Below are positions 1 through 9,399 of a stretch of 64,000 nucleotides of DNA, piece after piece. Numbering within the stretch: position 1 is the first letter of the stretch; the number at the start of each line of letters is the position of its first letter. The notes beneath the pieces are model-generated. The model did no database searches. It saw only the letters and a list, made by a program, of their open reading frames with translations, and had not been told where the DNA came from. The translations under genes were made by a program, and so were the position numbers. The stretch lies in contig DIUT01000049.1 of NCBI GenBank assembly GCA_002423105.1, forward strand, positions 17,731 through 81,730, given 5' to 3'. Source of the DNA: Geobacter sp. UBA6151. GTDB lineage: Bacteria; Desulfobacterota; Desulfuromonadia; Geobacterales; Pseudopelobacteraceae.

Positions 1-930
1 GCGCCAAGTGGGAAAGAGCAGGCAAAACCCCAAAATCCGGGAACCCGCGGCTTGCGATGGCTCGCTGCTTTTTCTCCACCAGCCGGTCGAACAGTTCTGT
101 CGTTGATTGGAAGGCCATGGTCATCTCGTTGTGTTCGTACACTTCGAGGAACAAGGCAAGGTTGAGGGGCAGAACCAGCAACTCCCGTTGTTTGGTTGAG
201 ATAGCCTCACAAGGAATGCCTTTAGAGATCAATAGCGGTTCAACTTCTGAAGCCCAATCAAGCAATTTGATCTCGATTCTATGTACTCGTTGCGCCTTTT
301 CCAATTGAAGCAATGCGCTGTCGTTAGTCAGGTCATAGGTACGGCAGGCAGCAATAATACGGACGCTTTTCGACATCCTGGCACAATCGAGAAACTCGAA
401 AATTACCTCGCGAATGGCTCCAGTTCGGCCCGACACTTCGCTAATCGCGTCTATCTGATCAATAAACAGAATCGCCCTCCCATTGGGAGCCAACGATTGC
501 AGAGTATGCAATGGGTTTTCGCTACGGTTACAGAGTGCTTGGCCAAGTGCTGCTGTAGAGCTGATGCCAAGACGATTGTCAATGCGGAACGCCAGAAAGG
601 TCGAATTGCTCACTTCCAATTCAGACAGGATTTCCCTGATTACCCCGGATTTCCCTGTCCCGGCGTTACCGGTCAGAAGAATGACTGCCGGACCTTCATC
701 ATCTGTAAGGGCAGCGAGTGCCTGTTGTGCTTCATTACGCGAGATAATCGCCCCACCAATACCGAACGGAGCATAGCTCTCAAGATAACGTTGATTTGAC
801 CGTTTGATGTTCTCGCGCACGGTCGGGTCGAGCGGTGCCCGTGGGGCAAGAAGGCCATTGTCAATAACTTCTCGACGAGTAATTTCAGAGGTCAATTCAC
901 GATTAAAATTGTTTTCGAGATATTCACGGA
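1..930 (-). pseudogene. 3' part of an IS-disrupted nuclease-NTPase (defence candidate), runs off the window
   Basis: On the minus strand an open frame runs from the IS junction at 930 to base 1 with no stop. It continues in frame from the segment at 2256-2880 once the insertion and one copy of the 9-bp duplication are removed. The translation has a P-loop GNAGTGKSG (around 640-675) and a Walker B-like strand RAILFIDQID (around 460-490), then a helical region that looks like a STAND/AAA NTPase. With the nuclease-like N-terminus this matches the general layout of Avs-type or other nuclease-STAND antiphage proteins; that is inference. The C-terminal sensor lies outside the window. The gene is broken, so expression of a full protein is unlikely. 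Confidence 0.65.
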
Positions 931-948
931 CAGTAGTGTCCCAACGTT
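931..948 (+). repeat. IS left terminal inverted repeat
   Basis: Sequence cagtagtgtcccaacgtt. It is the exact reverse complement of 2238-2255. The 9-bp target duplication attcacgga lies just outside it at 922-930. Confidence 0.92.
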
Positions 949-2113
949 TAGCTGAATAGAATCAGCTGGTTATTGTTTGTATCGTTTTCGTTTTTGTAAT
1001 CAGCTTCTGTAAGTGCCTGTAACAGCGGCATTCGTTCAAAGATGGTTACGCTCAAGACCTGTAGAATTGTGTACAGACTGGCCTTGATTTTGAGCCGTTT
1101 TTTCATGATGGCAACCAGCACGTAGACGGAGATTGCTATCCATATCTGAGCTTTGACAGCATTTTCTGATGTGCCGTAGAAGGTCTTGATTCTTAGGTTT
1201 TGCTTGATCCACTTGAAGAACAGCTCCACCTGCCAGCGGCATCGGTACAGTTCGGCAATGGTCATGGCAGATAAGCTGAAGTTGTTGCTGATAAACACCA
1301 GTGTCTTGTCGTTCTTTGCATCGTAATATTTCACTCGGCGCAGCTTTTCCGGATAGTTTTTTGACTGATAGTATCCGGTAAGCAGCACTGACTGGTCGCA
1401 GATGAGCCCGGTGCTCTTGTCCACTTGATACGAGTAGACCCGTCGACACTTGAGGTTGGACTTGGCCCGGATCACGAAGAAGGCAGATGCCAGGGATATG
1501 TTGTACAAACGATCGAAGTCCAGATAGCCGCGATCCATGATGTAAAAGGCTCCGGCTTCCAGCGGGATGATGTCCAGCGTGTTGACTTCGTGAAGTTTGC
1601 CATCCGAGATGTGGATAAAGCTCGGGATGCTGCCTTTTAAGTCCAGTAGAGTATGCAGCCTGATGGCTCCTTTGTTCTTCCGGAAATTGGCCCACGGAAA
1701 CATTGAGAGACATAGATCGATGGTGGTGGCGTCCAAGGCATAGACAGTGTTCTGTAGTTCCAGGCCAAAACTGTCGTTCACATAGAGTTTGCGGGCTGTC
1801 TGGATTAGAGAGTAGGCCAAATCGGCGTAGATGCGCCAGTCGCGAACCTTGTTGGCGTTGGCCAAGTTGTTGCGGGAGACTGATGAGCGAATCCCCATGT
1901 GATAGAGCTTGTTCTGCTGGGATCGGAGGCATGCTTCGATATCCCGCAGGCTCTCCCGGACGTCAGTTGGGCAAAGGCCATACAGAGATACTGGTCGAGA
2001 CAGGTAAACTCCTTGACCTTGAAGTCGCCATTGTAGCGACTGACGCATTGATGAAAAACATGGAGCGGAAGATGCTCCATAACCTGAGAGAAAACGAGCT
2101 TGCCGGTGTACAT
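948..2113 (-). pseudogene. IS4-family transposase, frameshifted
   Basis: The N-terminal part begins at the ATG at 2113 (MYTGKLVFSQVMEHL...) and reads to about 1960. The remainder (RESLRDIEACLRSQQ... to the stop at 948) is one base out of frame. The break is in the run ctcccgga at 1953-1960, where one extra G would restore a single frame. The C-terminal part has DDE transposase features: YALDATTIDL, FYIMDRGYLDFDRL and the Y-(2)-R-(3)-E-(6)-K-type stretch YRCRWQVELFFKWIKQ. IS4 transposases are normally encoded by one continuous frame, so this copy is probably inactive unless the missing base is a sequencing error. Confidence 0.85.
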
Positions 2114-2237
2114 GGTTTACCCCTTCGCATATTGCTATGCGAAGATGGCAAGACCGCCGGAAAATTTTCAAGTCGTTAAATGACATAATATCGATTTCTC
2201 TCAGTACAGATAGGCAGTTACAAACAATCAGCAAGTC

Positions 2238-2255
2238 AACGTTGGGACACTACTG
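2238..2255 (-). repeat. IS right terminal inverted repeat
   Basis: Exact 18-bp inverted copy of 931-948. The second copy of the target duplication attcacgga follows at 2256-2264. Confidence 0.92.
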
Positions 2256-2880
2256 ATTCACGGAGGGTGGAAAAAATATGGTTGTGGCCATCTCGGAAAA
2301 GCTGCCCTCCAAGCATTGCGATGTTTCGGTCAAGGTCAGGCTCCGGTTCACACACCACCTGAACACGTTTCAAGTAGGGCCATGCTTGTGTTTCAGTTGC
2401 TCCCCAATGTCGGCACACTTCGGGCAAATGTGAGGCTCGCTCTTCCGTGGATAGCACGCTTAGAAAAGCCGCTACGTCTGTTTCAATCGACGCCGCTCTT
2501 TGGGTAAGATGATGCAGTTCTGTTGCCGGGGCCGTTGACAAGAAGTGAAATGTATCATCCAGCGACACTGAAAGCTTTGCTAACGCTGTAGCCAAAACAC
2601 CTTCTCTGGCCAATCTGCCGATGGTCCAATTACCTTGGGTATTTTGCCGCTTGGCTTGATACCATTCTTTGCGACCATTCCGAGCTAGCCAGAATTCAAC
2701 ACCATGATTGTTCGGGTCAACAAACTCGAACTGCATTGAGTCAGCATGTCCAAGCATGACTTCGAACAACTTCTTAACCGCCCATTTAGCCTCAAAACGA
2801 TCCCCAAGTTTTCCGGCAATTCCACCAGAAAATGGATACAAGTTTGAAGCTCTATCATGAATATTATTGCTAATCGTCAC
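2256..2880 (-). pseudogene. 5' part of the IS-disrupted gene: Cap4/DUF4297-like nuclease domain
   Basis: A GTG start at 2880 opens a frame of about 208 codons before the IS junction; beyond it the frame runs a few codons into the IS. Residues 26-77 contain GDRFEAKWAV, then VEFW (61-64) and EWYQAKRQ (72-79). A conserved acidic residue followed by a QxK on a strand is the pattern of the PD-(D/E)xK nuclease fold found at the N-terminus of Cap4/DUF4297 and several STAND defence proteins. The assignment is by pattern only. Together with 1-930 it forms a gene of more than 515 codons. A shorter start was not found. Confidence 0.6.
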
Positions 2881-2944
2881 GGCTAAATCACCAATTCTTT
2901 AAATTATTATTTTCATTTACCAGATTCCCTCATCCATTGCGATG

Positions 2945-2981
2945 GCAAAACAAAAGGCCCCCCGATACCGGGAGGCCTTTT
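2945..2981 (-). terminator. Rho-independent terminator of por
   Basis: A hairpin at 2952-2981 pairs aaaaggcc with ggcctttt across a short loop, with one unpaired C. Read on the minus strand it is followed by a T-rich tail (ttttgtttt). It lies 29 bp past the por stop. Confidence 0.8.
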
Positions 2982-3009
2982 GCAGTGCATCAATCAATGT
3001 GGCAAAAAA

Positions 3010-6000
3010 CTACTTCTTCTCGCACATATCCTCGAAGCTGAGTGCTGCCAGCTTCTGGTAGTAAGCCAGGTGGGCGCGGGCCCATTCGCTGGCTTTCTTC
3101 ATCAGTGCATCGGCATCCTTGGGGTTGGCCTTCTTGAGCATCCGGTAACGGTTCTCATTGTTGGCGTACTCCATGAAGTCGATGGTTGCAGCCTTGCTGT
3201 CAAGTTGCAGCGGGTTCTTGCACTCGGCAGCCAGGGCCGGGTTGTAACGGTACAGCGGCCAGTAGCCGGACTGTACAGCCTTCTTCTGGGCATCTATACC
3301 CTGGGTCATGTTAATGCCGTGGGCGATGCAGTGGGAGTAAGCCAGGATGATGGACGGACCATCAAAAGCCTCAGCCTCCAGCATGGCCTTGACGCACTGT
3401 GACGGGTTGGACAGGGCAACGGTGGCCACATAGACCGAGCCGTAGGACATGGCGATCATACCCAGATCCTTCTTGGCGACCTGCTTGCCGCCTGCGGCAA
3501 AGAGACCAACGGCACCCAGCGGGGTGGACTTGGAGGCCTGGCCGCCGGTGTTGGAGTACACCTCGGTGTCCAGAACCAGCAGGTTGATGTTCTTGCCGCT
3601 TGCTATGACATGGTCCAGACCGCCGAAACCGATGTCGTATGCCCAGCCGTCACCACCAATACACCAGACTGACTTCTTCACCAGATAGTCAGCAATGGGA
3701 ATCAACAGCTTGGCTACCTTGTTCTTGCTGCCCTTGAGGGCTGCCTTCAGTTTGTCCACACGGGCACGCTGGGCCTCGATACCGGTCTGGGTTGACTGAT
3801 CAGCGGCAGCTATCTCCTTGAACAGCTTGGCATTGGCCGCAAAGGCCTTGTCTGTTGCCAGTTCAGCCACATACTCAAGGGCTGACTTGGTGAACTGGTC
3901 AACGGTCAGACGCATACCGTAGCCGAATTCAGCATTGTCCTCGAACAAAGAGTTGGACCAAGCCGGACCACGACCATCGGCGCGCTGCGCGTAGGGGGTG
4001 GTGGGCAGGTTACCGCCGTAGATGGAGGAGCAGCCGGTGGCATTGGCAACAAGCATACGATCACCGAACAACTGGGTCAACAGCTTCAGGTACGGTGTCT
4101 CGCCGCAGCCGGCGCAGGCACCGGAGAACTCGAACAGAGGACGGACCAGCTGGTTGTTGCTGAGGACATCCAGTTTGAGCTGGCTTGCATCAACATCAGG
4201 CAGCTTCAGGAAGAAGTCGAAGTTTTCAGCCTCGGAGGCACGCAGCGGCGGCTGGAAGGTCATATCAAGCGCCTTGTGCTCAACGTTGGCCTTGTCCTTG
4301 GCCGGGCAGTTGAAGGCACAAGCACCGCAACCGGTACAATCTTCCGGCGCAATCTGCACGGTCAGCTTCTTGCCTTCCTGGCCCTTGATCTTGCAATCAG
4401 CAGACTTGAAGGTCTTGGGAGCAGCCTTCAGTTCCTTGCCGTCATAGGCCTTCATCCGCACTGCAGCGTGGGGACAGACAAAGGAGCAGATGCCGCACTG
4501 GATACAGAGTTTCTCGTCCCACACCGGAATCTCGGTGGCGATGTTACGCTTCTCGTACTGGCTGGTGGCAGTGGGGAAGGTACCGTCGGCCGGCATCTTG
4601 GAAACCGGCAGGTTGTCGCCCAGGCCGGCAACGATGATGCCGGTAACGTCCTTGACAAACTTGGGTGCCTTGGCCGAAACAGCGGCAGCCATCTTGATCT
4701 TGCTGCTAACTTTGGCCGGAACCTTTACTTCATAGAAGTTATTCAGGCCCGCATCAACCGCCTTGTAGTTCATCTCCAGCACTTTTTCCCCGGCCTTGCC
4801 GTAGGACTTCTTGATGGCGTCCTTGATGGAGGCAACGGCGTCCTTCAGCGGGATGATGTTGGAAATCTTGAAGAAGGCGGTCTGCATGATCACGTTGATA
4901 CGGGGTCCGAGGCCGATTTCGTTGCCCAGCTTGACGCCGTCAATCACGTAGAATTTCAGCTTTTTCTCAATGATCTGTTGCTGCACTTCCTTGGGCATGG
5001 TGTCCCACACTTCGTTTGCACCGAAGGGGGCGTTCAGCAGGAAAGTGGCACCTTTCTTGGCGCGGGCCAGCATGTCGTACTTCTCCAGGAAGGAGAAGTT
5101 GTGGCAGGCCACAAAGTCAGCCTCCTGCACCAGGTAGGGCGCACGGATGAACTTCTTGCCGAAGCGCAGGTGCGAGGTGGTCATGGAGCCGGCCTTCTTG
5201 GAGTCATAGACGAAGTAGGCCTGGGCGTTGTTGCTGGTCTCCTCACCAATGATCTTGATGGAGTTCTTGTTAGCGCCGACGGTACCGTCGGAACCGAGGC
5301 CGAAGAACATCGCCTCGTAGACGCCGTCCATGGGGTTCTTGTAGGAGTAATCCACCTTCAGGCTGCAGTTGGTGACATCTTCCTCAATACCGACCACGAA
5401 CTTGTTCTTGGGCTTGGCGCTTTTCAGGTTGTCCAGCACCGCTTTGGCCATGGCCGGGTTGAACTCCTTGGAGCCCAGACCGTAACGACCGCCCACGATG
5501 ACCGGATAACCGTCGAACTTGAACTTGCCACTGGCCATTCCTTCGCCGATGGCGGTGCGCACATCCAGGTAGATCGGCTCGCCCAGGGAGCCCGGCTCCT
5601 TGGTGCGGTCCAGTACGGCTATCTTCTTGACCGTCTTGGGCAGGGCCTTCAGGAAGGCATCCAGCGGGAAGGGACGATAGAGGCGAATCTTGACCACGCC
5701 AACTTTCTCACCTTTTTTAACCAGATTCTCAACGGTGTCCTGCACCACGTCGGCACCGGAGCCCATCACGACGACGACGCGCTCGGCATCCTTGGCACCG
5801 ACATAGTCAACCAGTTTGTACTTACGACCGGTCAGCTTGCCGAACTTGTCCATCTCCTCCTGTACGATCTTCTCACAGATCGGATAGTAGGGGTTGACCG
5901 TCTCGCGGCCCTGGAAATATACATCCGGGTTCTGGGCAGTACCGCGCATCACCGGCTTGTCCGGGTTCAGACCGCGGCCCTTGTGCTCGGCGATCAGCTT

Positions 6001-6591
6001 GTCATCAATCATGGCCCGCATCTCATCAAAGGAGAGCTCAACCACTTTCTGGATTTCATGGGAGGTACGGAAACCGTCAAAGTAGTGCAGGAACGGAATC
6101 CGGCTGCGCAGGGTGGAGGACTGGGCGATCAGTGCAAAGTCCATGACCTCCTGCACGTTGTTGGAACAGAGGAAGGCCCAACCGGTGGAACGGCAAGACA
6201 TGACGTCCGAATGGTCGCCAAAGATGGACAACGCCTGGGCAGCAATGGCACGGGCCGAAACGTGGAAAACCGTGGAGGTCAGCTCACCGGCGATCTTGAA
6301 CATGTTGGGGATCATCAGCAACAGACCCTGGGATGCGGTAAAGGTGGTGGTCAGAGCACCGGCCTGCAATGCGCCGTGCACGGCACCGGCAGCGCCGCCT
6401 TCGGACTGCATCTCCACAACAGAGGGGACGTTGCCCCAGATGTTTTTCTCGCCAACCGCGCTTTTGGCGTCGGAGATTTCCCCCATTACCGAAGAGGGGG
6501 TAATCGGGTAAATGGCAATGACTTCGTTGGTGGCATGGGCCACATGGGCCGCTGCGGTGTTTCCATCAATAGTAACCATCTTCTTGCTCAT
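3010..6591 (-). CDS. por: pyruvate:ferredoxin (flavodoxin) oxidoreductase, single chain
   Basis: Interconverts pyruvate + CoA and acetyl-CoA + CO2 using ferredoxin or flavodoxin; in Geobacter-type anaerobes it feeds pyruvate synthesis or oxidation. The 1193-residue chain has the full fused NifJ-type order: an N-terminal domain (TIDGNTAAAHVAH, ITPSSVMGE), a CoA-binding region, two ferredoxin motifs near residues 700 (CIQCGICSFVCP) and 755 (CTGCGACAFNCP), and the TPP domain (GDGWAYDIGFGGLDH near 985) with its own cysteines (GACAGCGETPY). The start at 6591 is preceded by AGGAGGAGC; an upstream in-frame start at 6690 would overlap recR and lacks support. It is the last gene of the dnaX-ybaB-recR-por run. 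Confidence 0.96.
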   Translation of the reverse strand: MSKKMVTIDGNTAAAHVAHATNEVIAIYPITPSSVMGEISDAKSAVGEKNIWGNVPSVVEMQSEGGAAGAVHGALQAGALTTTFTASQGLLLMIPNMFKIAGELTSTVFHVSARAIAAQALSIFGDHSDVMSCRSTGWAFLCSNNVQEVMDFALIAQSSTLRSRIPFLHYFDGFRTSHEIQKVVELSFDEMRAMIDDKLIAEHKGRGLNPDKPVMRGTAQNPDVYFQGRETVNPYYPICEKIVQEEMDKFGKLTGRKYKLVDYVGAKDAERVVVVMGSGADVVQDTVENLVKKGEKVGVVKIRLYRPFPLDAFLKALPKTVKKIAVLDRTKEPGSLGEPIYLDVRTAIGEGMASGKFKFDGYPVIVGGRYGLGSKEFNPAMAKAVLDNLKSAKPKNKFVVGIEEDVTNCSLKVDYSYKNPMDGVYEAMFFGLGSDGTVGANKNSIKIIGEETSNNAQAYFVYDSKKAGSMTTSHLRFGKKFIRAPYLVQEADFVACHNFSFLEKYDMLARAKKGATFLLNAPFGANEVWDTMPKEVQQQIIEKKLKFYVIDGVKLGNEIGLGPRINVIMQTAFFKISNIIPLKDAVASIKDAIKKSYGKAGEKVLEMNYKAVDAGLNNFYEVKVPAKVSSKIKMAAAVSAKAPKFVKDVTGIIVAGLGDNLPVSKMPADGTFPTATSQYEKRNIATEIPVWDEKLCIQCGICSFVCPHAAVRMKAYDGKELKAAPKTFKSADCKIKGQEGKKLTVQIAPEDCTGCGACAFNCPAKDKANVEHKALDMTFQPPLRASEAENFDFFLKLPDVDASQLKLDVLSNNQLVRPLFEFSGACAGCGETPYLKLLTQLFGDRMLVANATGCSSIYGGNLPTTPYAQRADGRGPAWSNSLFEDNAEFGYGMRLTVDQFTKSALEYVAELATDKAFAANAKLFKEIAAADQSTQTGIEAQRARVDKLKAALKGSKNKVAKLLIPIADYLVKKSVWCIGGDGWAYDIGFGGLDHVIASGKNINLLVLDTEVYSNTGGQASKSTPLGAVGLFAAGGKQVAKKDLGMIAMSYGSVYVATVALSNPSQCVKAMLEAEAFDGPSIILAYSHCIAHGINMTQGIDAQKKAVQSGYWPLYRYNPALAAECKNPLQLDSKAATIDFMEYANNENRYRMLKKANPKDADALMKKASEWARAHLAYYQKLAALSFEDMCEKK

Positions 6592-6640
6592 GCTGCTCCT
6601 CCTTATGGTCTGGTACTCAGGTCTATCTGCTATCAAAACG

Positions 6641-7234
6641 CTACAGCTCGCTTCTACCTTTAAGCGCCCATTGCACGGTCGCCGGATCAACGTATTCTAT
6701 ATCGCTTCCCAGCGGGATGCCATGGGCCAATCGCGTAACCCTGACTCCCAGGGCTTTCAGCTGGCGGGACAGGTACAGGGCCGTGGTTTCACCTTCAACA
6801 GAAAAGTTGGTGGCGATCACTACCTCTTGAACCTCTTCCTTGGCGGCCCTTTCCAGCAGTTCAGCTATTCTCAGGTCTGACGGATTCACCCCGTGCAGCG
6901 GTGAAATGGCGCCTTGCAGTACGTGGTAGCTGCCGCTGAAGGCATTACTTCTCTCAAGCGCCTGCATGTCCTGCGAGGTTTCCACCACACAGATGATACT
7001 GCTGTCTCTCCCCCCGGCACAGAGGTGACAGGGTTCCTGCTCGGTCAGTCCAAAACAGATGGAACAGGGATGAACCCGCTCCTTGACCTGGATCAATGCT
7101 TCGGCAAGCGATTCAAGACCACTGGATGACTTGAGCAGGTGAAACGCCAGACGTAAGGCTGTACGCTCTCCGATGCCGGGAAGCTTTTTCAACTCTCCTA
7201 CCAGCCGATTCAAAGCAGGCGCTTGTTGTAGCAT
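6641..7234 (-). CDS. recR: recombination mediator RecR
   Basis: Works with RecO/RecF to load RecA at gaps. At 197 residues it has the family length. It shows the helix-hairpin-helix region (LPGIGERTALRLAFHLL), a zinc finger with C57, C60, C69 and C72 (CSICFGLTEQEPCHLC), and a Toprim domain beginning ICVVETSQDMQALE. It follows ybaB and precedes por on the minus strand, the common dnaX-ybaB-recR arrangement. Confidence 0.97.
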   Translation of the reverse strand: MLQQAPALNRLVGELKKLPGIGERTALRLAFHLLKSSSGLESLAEALIQVKERVHPCSICFGLTEQEPCHLCAGGRDSSIICVVETSQDMQALERSNAFSGSYHVLQGAISPLHGVNPSDLRIAELLERAAKEEVQEVVIATNFSVEGETTALYLSRQLKALGVRVTRLAHGIPLGSDIEYVDPATVQWALKGRSEL

Positions 7235-7264
7235 AGAATAAGTACCGATAAAACAATTTTTTAT

Positions 7265-7291
7265 AGTAAAAAAATTTAGTTTTAATAAAAA
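7265..7291 (+). repeat. AT-rich imperfect direct repeat, copy 1
   Basis: A 27-bp unit starting agtaaaaaaatt, found again at 7339-7365 with three differences near its 3' half. Both copies lie in the 130-bp gap between ybaB and recR. Function unknown. Confidence 0.6.
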
Positions 7292-7338
7292 TAAGGGGGC
7301 TATCTCATTGACAAGCCGCTACTATTAATTCGAGCTAC

Positions 7339-7365
7339 AGTAAAAAAATTCAGTTTCAATAAAAT
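7339..7365 (+). repeat. AT-rich imperfect direct repeat, copy 2
   Basis: Second copy of the unit at 7265-7291, 74 bp away. Its end touches the ybaB stop codon (7365-7367). Confidence 0.6.
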
Positions 7366-7679
7366 CAAAACAAGCCGGGAATATTCATGCCACCGGTGAT
7401 CTTCGCCATCTCGGCAGCCATCTCCGCGTGTACCTTTTTCAAGGCTTCGTTCACGGCAGCAGTGACCAGGTCCTGCAGCATCTCCACATCATTGGGGTCA
7501 ACCGCCTCCGGTTTGATCAACAGCGTTTTGATTTCATTTTTACCGCTGACAACAACCGTTACCGCGCCACCGCCCGCCGTGGCTTCAGCAGTTCTGTTGG
7601 CAGACTCTTCTTGCAGTTTTGCCATCTTTTGCTGGATCATCTGGGCCTGCTTCATCATTCCGGCTAATCCTTTTGACAT
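7365..7679 (-). CDS. ybaB: YbaB/EbfC family nucleoid-associated protein
   Basis: Small DNA-binding protein that coats the nucleoid. Its 104 residues show the family pattern: an N-terminal helix (GMMKQAQMIQQKMAKLQEE), a short sheet (VTVVVSGKNEIKTLLIKPEAV) and the segment LQDLVTAAVNEALKK. It lies between dnaX and recR on the same strand, the usual context. The ATG at 7679 has AGGAGG upstream. Confidence 0.94.
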   Translation of the reverse strand: MSKGLAGMMKQAQMIQQKMAKLQEESANRTAEATAGGGAVTVVVSGKNEIKTLLIKPEAVDPNDVEMLQDLVTAAVNEALKKVHAEMAAEMAKITGGMNIPGLF

Positions 7680-7705
7680 TCTATCCTCCTTCTGTGGGTG
7701 TATTA

Positions 7706-9364
7706 TTACAATTCCTTGATCTCGATAATTTCACCACCCAGTATCCGGATTGCCTCCGTCACCACAGGGTGTTCCATTACTTCACGCCGGACTGACGCGC
7801 TCCGTTCGTCCTGTTCATGCTTTTTTTTTTCAGCCAGCGACAGAGGCGCGGGCGTCTGCTCCACATGCCTGATCACCGTAACCGAAATCGTTGTCGCTTG
7901 GCGCATGAATTCAGCCGCCAACTGGCGCAGCCGGCCCAGACTATCGGCATCCTGCATGGCGGAGAGGTGAAACGAGCCTTCGGGAAAGCCGATCTCTATC
8001 CGGGCGGGCCCATACTGCAATGGGGAGCCATGCTCCAGCACACCGCCCAGCACCGGACTTTGCTCCCGGCAATATTTGACAAAATGTTCCCAGTCGCTGC
8101 CGGACAGCTGCTGACACGCCACCGGCGGGACTTCTTCCGGCAACGGGGACGGTGCTGTGGCACCAGCCTGGGCAGGCGCCGGTTTTGCGGGAGGTACGAC
8201 GCGCCGTTCGGGTGTCTCTGCCACACCGGCTTCCAGCTGTTTGATCCGTTCGATCAGCTGCTGGATCGGCAGCACCGGTTGCAAGGCAGCCATCTTCAAC
8301 AAAACCATTTCCAGCAAGAGCCGGGGAAAGCTGGAATGGGCCATGCCACTCTCCGCCTGCACCAGCAGCACCAGACGCCGCTGGATATCCGCGGGCTGAT
8401 GTTCCGACGCCTGCGTGCGCAGCTCATCCAGCTCCGCCTCCGCCAGATCCAGAATCTCCTGCGGCTTCGGCACCGAGCGGATGATCAGTAGATTGCGGAA
8501 ATGTCCGATCAGTTCTTGCGTGAACTGTCTGACGTTGTAGCCAAAGGCATCGACCCGCCGTACCCCTTCCAGCGCCCCCTGGGTGTCCCCGGTGAAGACG
8601 GCTGCGGAGAGGTCAGACAACAAGCGCCGGTCCACCACGCCCACCAGATTGGACACATCCTCATCCGCCACCGATGTACCACAAAACGCCAGCACCTGAT
8701 CAAAAGTGGAGAGGGTATCACGCATACTGCCGTCCCCCTTGCGGGCGATCATGGCCAAGGCGGCATCACTGATGGTGATGCCCTCGGCAACAGCAATATC
8801 CCGCAAGCGCGCCATCAGACGGGCTAGAGATATGCGCTTGAAGTCAAACCGCTGGCAACGGGAAAGGATGGTGATCGGCACCTTGTGGGGTTCGGTGGTG
8901 GCAAAGATGAATTTTACGTGGGGAGGCGGCTCTTCCAGTATCTTCAACAGGGCGTTGAAGGCGTTGGTGGAGAGCATGTGCACTTCATCGATAATGTAGA
9001 TCTTGTAGCGGCTGTGGGAGGGAAGATAGCGGCTGTTGTCGCGCAGTTCCCGCACATCATCCACGCCGGTGTTGGAGGCTCCGTCTATTTCAAAGACATC
9101 GGTGGAGGTGCCGTCGGTGATCTCCTTGCAGAGATGACAGGCATTGCAGGGTTCCGCAGCCGGTCCCTGTTCACAGTTGAGGGCTTTGGCCAGAATGCGC
9201 GCCGAACTGGTCTTGCCGACACCACGAGCGCCGGTGAACAGAAAGGCATGGGCAACCCGTCCCGTTTCAATGGCATTTTGCAGGGTGCGGCTGACATGCT
9301 CCTGACCGGTCAGGTCGGAAAAGGTCTGGGGACGGTATTTACGAGCAAGGACTACGTAGGACAC
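7706..9364 (-). CDS. dnaX: DNA polymerase III subunits gamma and tau
   Basis: ATPase of the clamp loader. The start is taken as the GTG at 9364, giving VSYVVLARKYRPQTF, the conserved DnaX opening, with GAGGTG upstream; a longer frame up to 9493 runs into the SRP RNA gene and is rejected. The 552-residue protein has the P-loop GARGVGKT (45-52), the zinc-binding cysteines C64, C73, C76 and C79, the Walker B region DEVHMLS, and sensor 1 TTEPHKVPITILSRCQRF. A proline/alanine-rich linker after about residue 380 leads to the tau C-terminal domain. It follows the 4.5S RNA gene. Confidence 0.96.
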   Translation of the reverse strand: MSYVVLARKYRPQTFSDLTGQEHVSRTLQNAIETGRVAHAFLFTGARGVGKTSSARILAKALNCEQGPAAEPCNACHLCKEITDGTSTDVFEIDGASNTGVDDVRELRDNSRYLPSHSRYKIYIIDEVHMLSTNAFNALLKILEEPPPHVKFIFATTEPHKVPITILSRCQRFDFKRISLARLMARLRDIAVAEGITISDAALAMIARKGDGSMRDTLSTFDQVLAFCGTSVADEDVSNLVGVVDRRLLSDLSAAVFTGDTQGALEGVRRVDAFGYNVRQFTQELIGHFRNLLIIRSVPKPQEILDLAEAELDELRTQASEHQPADIQRRLVLLVQAESGMAHSSFPRLLLEMVLLKMAALQPVLPIQQLIERIKQLEAGVAETPERRVVPPAKPAPAQAGATAPSPLPEEVPPVACQQLSGSDWEHFVKYCREQSPVLGGVLEHGSPLQYGPARIEIGFPEGSFHLSAMQDADSLGRLRQLAAEFMRQATTISVTVIRHVEQTPAPLSLAEKKKHEQDERSASVRREVMEHPVVTEAIRILGGEIIEIKEL

Positions 9365-9399
9365 GAAAAGCACCTCACAGGAGGGGCGGGTACAACGGG

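Larger units (their letters stand above)
931..2255 (-). mobile_element. IS4-family insertion sequence (ISPepr1-like), 1325 bp
   Basis: The element is bounded by perfect 18-bp terminal inverted repeats (931-948 and 2238-2255) and flanked by a 9-bp direct duplication, attcacgga, at 922-930 and 2256-2264. It carries one transposase gene on the minus strand. The duplication is perfect, which suggests a fairly recent insertion. It sits inside a nuclease-NTPase gene. The family call rests on the transposase DDE-type features and the resemblance to ISPepr1-group elements known from Pelobacter/Geobacter; the exact ISfinder name was not checked. Confidence 0.9.

Noticed and set aside
281..799. Plus-strand open frame at the left edge
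   Set aside because: The minus-strand frame has a P-loop and Walker B and joins the 5' half across the IS.
4276..6663. A 795-codon open stretch on the plus strand opposite por
   Set aside because: It mirrors por codon usage, is rich in His/Gly/Leu in repetitive order, and por itself is unambiguous.
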